Positions 62,601 through 64,000 of a stretch of 64,000 nt of DNA are shown piece by piece. Both the position numbers and the translations under genes were made by a program. Positions within the stretch are counted from its first letter, which is position 1, and every line of letters starts with the position of its first letter. Below the pieces are notes generated by a model. The model worked only from the letters and a program-made list of their open reading frames with translations, was not told the DNA's origin and made no database searches. Source of the stretch: Lycocorax pyrrhopterus obiensis (taxonomy: Eukaryota > Chordata > Aves > Passeriformes > Paradisaeidae); NCBI GenBank assembly GCA_014706295.1, contig JACSVZ010000006.1:27276629-27340628 (forward strand), given 5' to 3'.

Positions 62601-64000
62601 CACCAAAACAAAGGCACAACTGTTCCCACAGGATAAAGGGAGCATTGATAGTGTTCCTAAAAACAAGCTAGTGCACTCTTGACATTCCTGTCTTGTTGAA
62701 TCTTCACTAAACTGTTACAACTGCTCGATTTCAATTTATCATGATCACCAACAACTAAAATTGCCAGAAGAACAAAGGAAATGCATGCTTGGGCAGCCTC
62801 CATGCACAAGCAAAGGTACCTAATGAGGTATTAGAAGAACAGGAGGGCATATCTAAAGTGGAAATTCCAAGAAAATGATCTATTGCATCTGACTAATACT
62901 TATTCAATAATAGTACTTTTTTGGTCTTAACAAAAGTCAATAGCACTGTGTCCAACATTTAAACTACTGATGCACAGGCAAAGGCAGCAGTGTCACAAGA
63001 AGCCACATGGCAGCAAGTACCAGACAGGACAAACCCTGCCCAGGCAAAATTAGAAAAAAAAGTGAGAAAATATTTTAACAATATTTGCAATTATATACCT
63101 TCCTGTAATTTTTACAGGGCTATAAATATGAGGCCAAGGAGGGATGCATGTGACAGATTATTTGGGTGATTTCAGTTCTGCTAAAAAAAATTATAGTTAC
63201 TTTTCAAAGTTTTCAGTAAACCAAAAGAAATCATTTCAGTTAGGAAGATGAAATGTTTGTGTGCAAATTTGCAAAGCATTTTGAAACAAAGTAATTTTTA
63301 GTTATAAAATATTTTATTATATTTTTAAGGTGATACAGAGGCTTCTAAAACTATGGCCTGTCTTTCTCCAATAGAAATAATTTGCTGTGATAAACCCTTT
63401 ATTTCTAAAGCGTATTAAATTTCTGCCTAGGTTTATTAAGGAATTCTGAACTAAAACATTTCACTCAACCCTTACTCTCTCAATCTTGTTTAGACTGAGA
63501 TTTGTTAATCTAAGGGAAGAGCACTGGGGTAGTCTTGTTGTGTTATCAGCCAACATTGTACAGAAAAATGCATGCTGTTTTCCAAAAAATAACTGTAACA
63601 AGCACTCAGGGAAAGCACTATCACTACATGAAATATGAAGGGTGAAAAAAGAGAGATAGTTTATTCCTAATCTACAAGAATGCTGAAAACTGAGACATAT
63701 AGGGATGCTTTCCAAGTACTCAGAGCAAGAACACTGCCAAATTTATCCCATGGAGCTGAAACACCCCAGCATGATAAATATGACAGTAATTTTGTTGTCT
63801 TTATTGAGAGGACTGCCTCTGAGCTTATAGAAAAATTTGTATAGAGCAAGGTCTAGAAAGCTGTTCACCCTGCCTTCTGTTCTTAAAGCAAAATGAATTG
63901 CTTTTCCTTTATGCTAACCTAAAAGAAGTACCTTTCCAATTTTAACTTTTAGGGCCCTGAACAATTTTCCACACAGTTACGCTGAAGCTGCTCTGCATGA
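53638..64000. other. Non-coding stretch to the right edge, nothing recognised
   Basis: The 152-codon minus frame at 61205-61663 and the 113-codon plus frame at 58945-59286 lack any domain I know and have no splice or composition support. The second has an opposing frame at 58932-59189. The region after 61.5 kb is very AT-rich. No CHIC2 exon is seen, although CHIC2 is the expected neighbour on this side. An inverted repeat at 57.3-57.4 kb is listed separately. Confidence 0.55.
57324..57398. repeat. 13-bp perfect inverted repeat, imperfectly extended
   Basis: TGAATTTCCTTTA (57324-57336) and its exact reverse complement TAAAGGAAATTCA (57386-57398) are separated by 49 bp. The arms extend to about 19 bp if a 2-base bulge (TTTAT-AA-TGAA against TTTATGAA) is allowed. 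It could be a relic of a small palindromic transposon or a chance AT-rich hairpin. No target-site duplication can be assigned. Confidence 0.5.

Overview
The window is vertebrate nuclear DNA: long non-coding stretches, AT-leaning and CpG-poor, with GT-AG exon boundaries and almost no long open frames. Its repeats point to a bird. There are CR1 LINE fragments of two ages and one tRNA-Ile-derived SINE with a CR1-like tail that matches what I know as TguSINE1, a family described from zebra finch and other songbirds. A passerine host is therefore likely, but this is inferred from repeats and not proven.

The only gene I can identify is LNX1 (ligand of NUMB protein X 1, an E3 ubiquitin ligase scaffold), on the minus strand near the left edge. 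Two alternative start exons are present. The exon at 7085-7565 carries the 5' UTR, the start codon and the RING/zinc-finger module of the long (p80-type) form. The exon at 3162-3253 encodes the short leader of the RING-less (p70-type) form and sits in a locally CpG-enriched patch. Both end in consensus donors and both leave two bases of a split codon, so either can join the same next exon. That exon, with the NPAY motif and four PDZ domains, must lie left of position 1.

From about 7.6 kb rightwards I see no further certain exon. By vertebrate gene order this is LNX1 intron 1 and 5' flank, facing CHIC2. A small CpG-rich block at 20.6-20.76 kb followed by a GTGAGT donor on the minus strand is a candidate upstream LNX1 first exon. 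A pair of splice-bounded small frames at 38.9-39.4 kb (minus) could encode a short secreted peptide, but this is speculative.

Repeats: MIR-like relics (about 5.1 and 25.15 kb); a heavily decayed 2.9-kb ancient CR1 (25.36-28.2 kb) with legible endonuclease and reverse-transcriptase motifs; a SINE (30.5 kb); a younger CR1 3' end (45.0 kb); a CR1 with endonuclease and reverse-transcriptase pieces fused by deletion (46.4-47.5 kb); and several small tandem repeats. The AT-rich stretch at 48.9-49.9 kb, dense in homeobox- and POU-type words, is the best candidate for a conserved regulatory element. Apart from LNX1 and these repeats, most open frames look like chance frames. I see no CRISPR array, operon, rRNA gene, functional tRNA gene or provirus.
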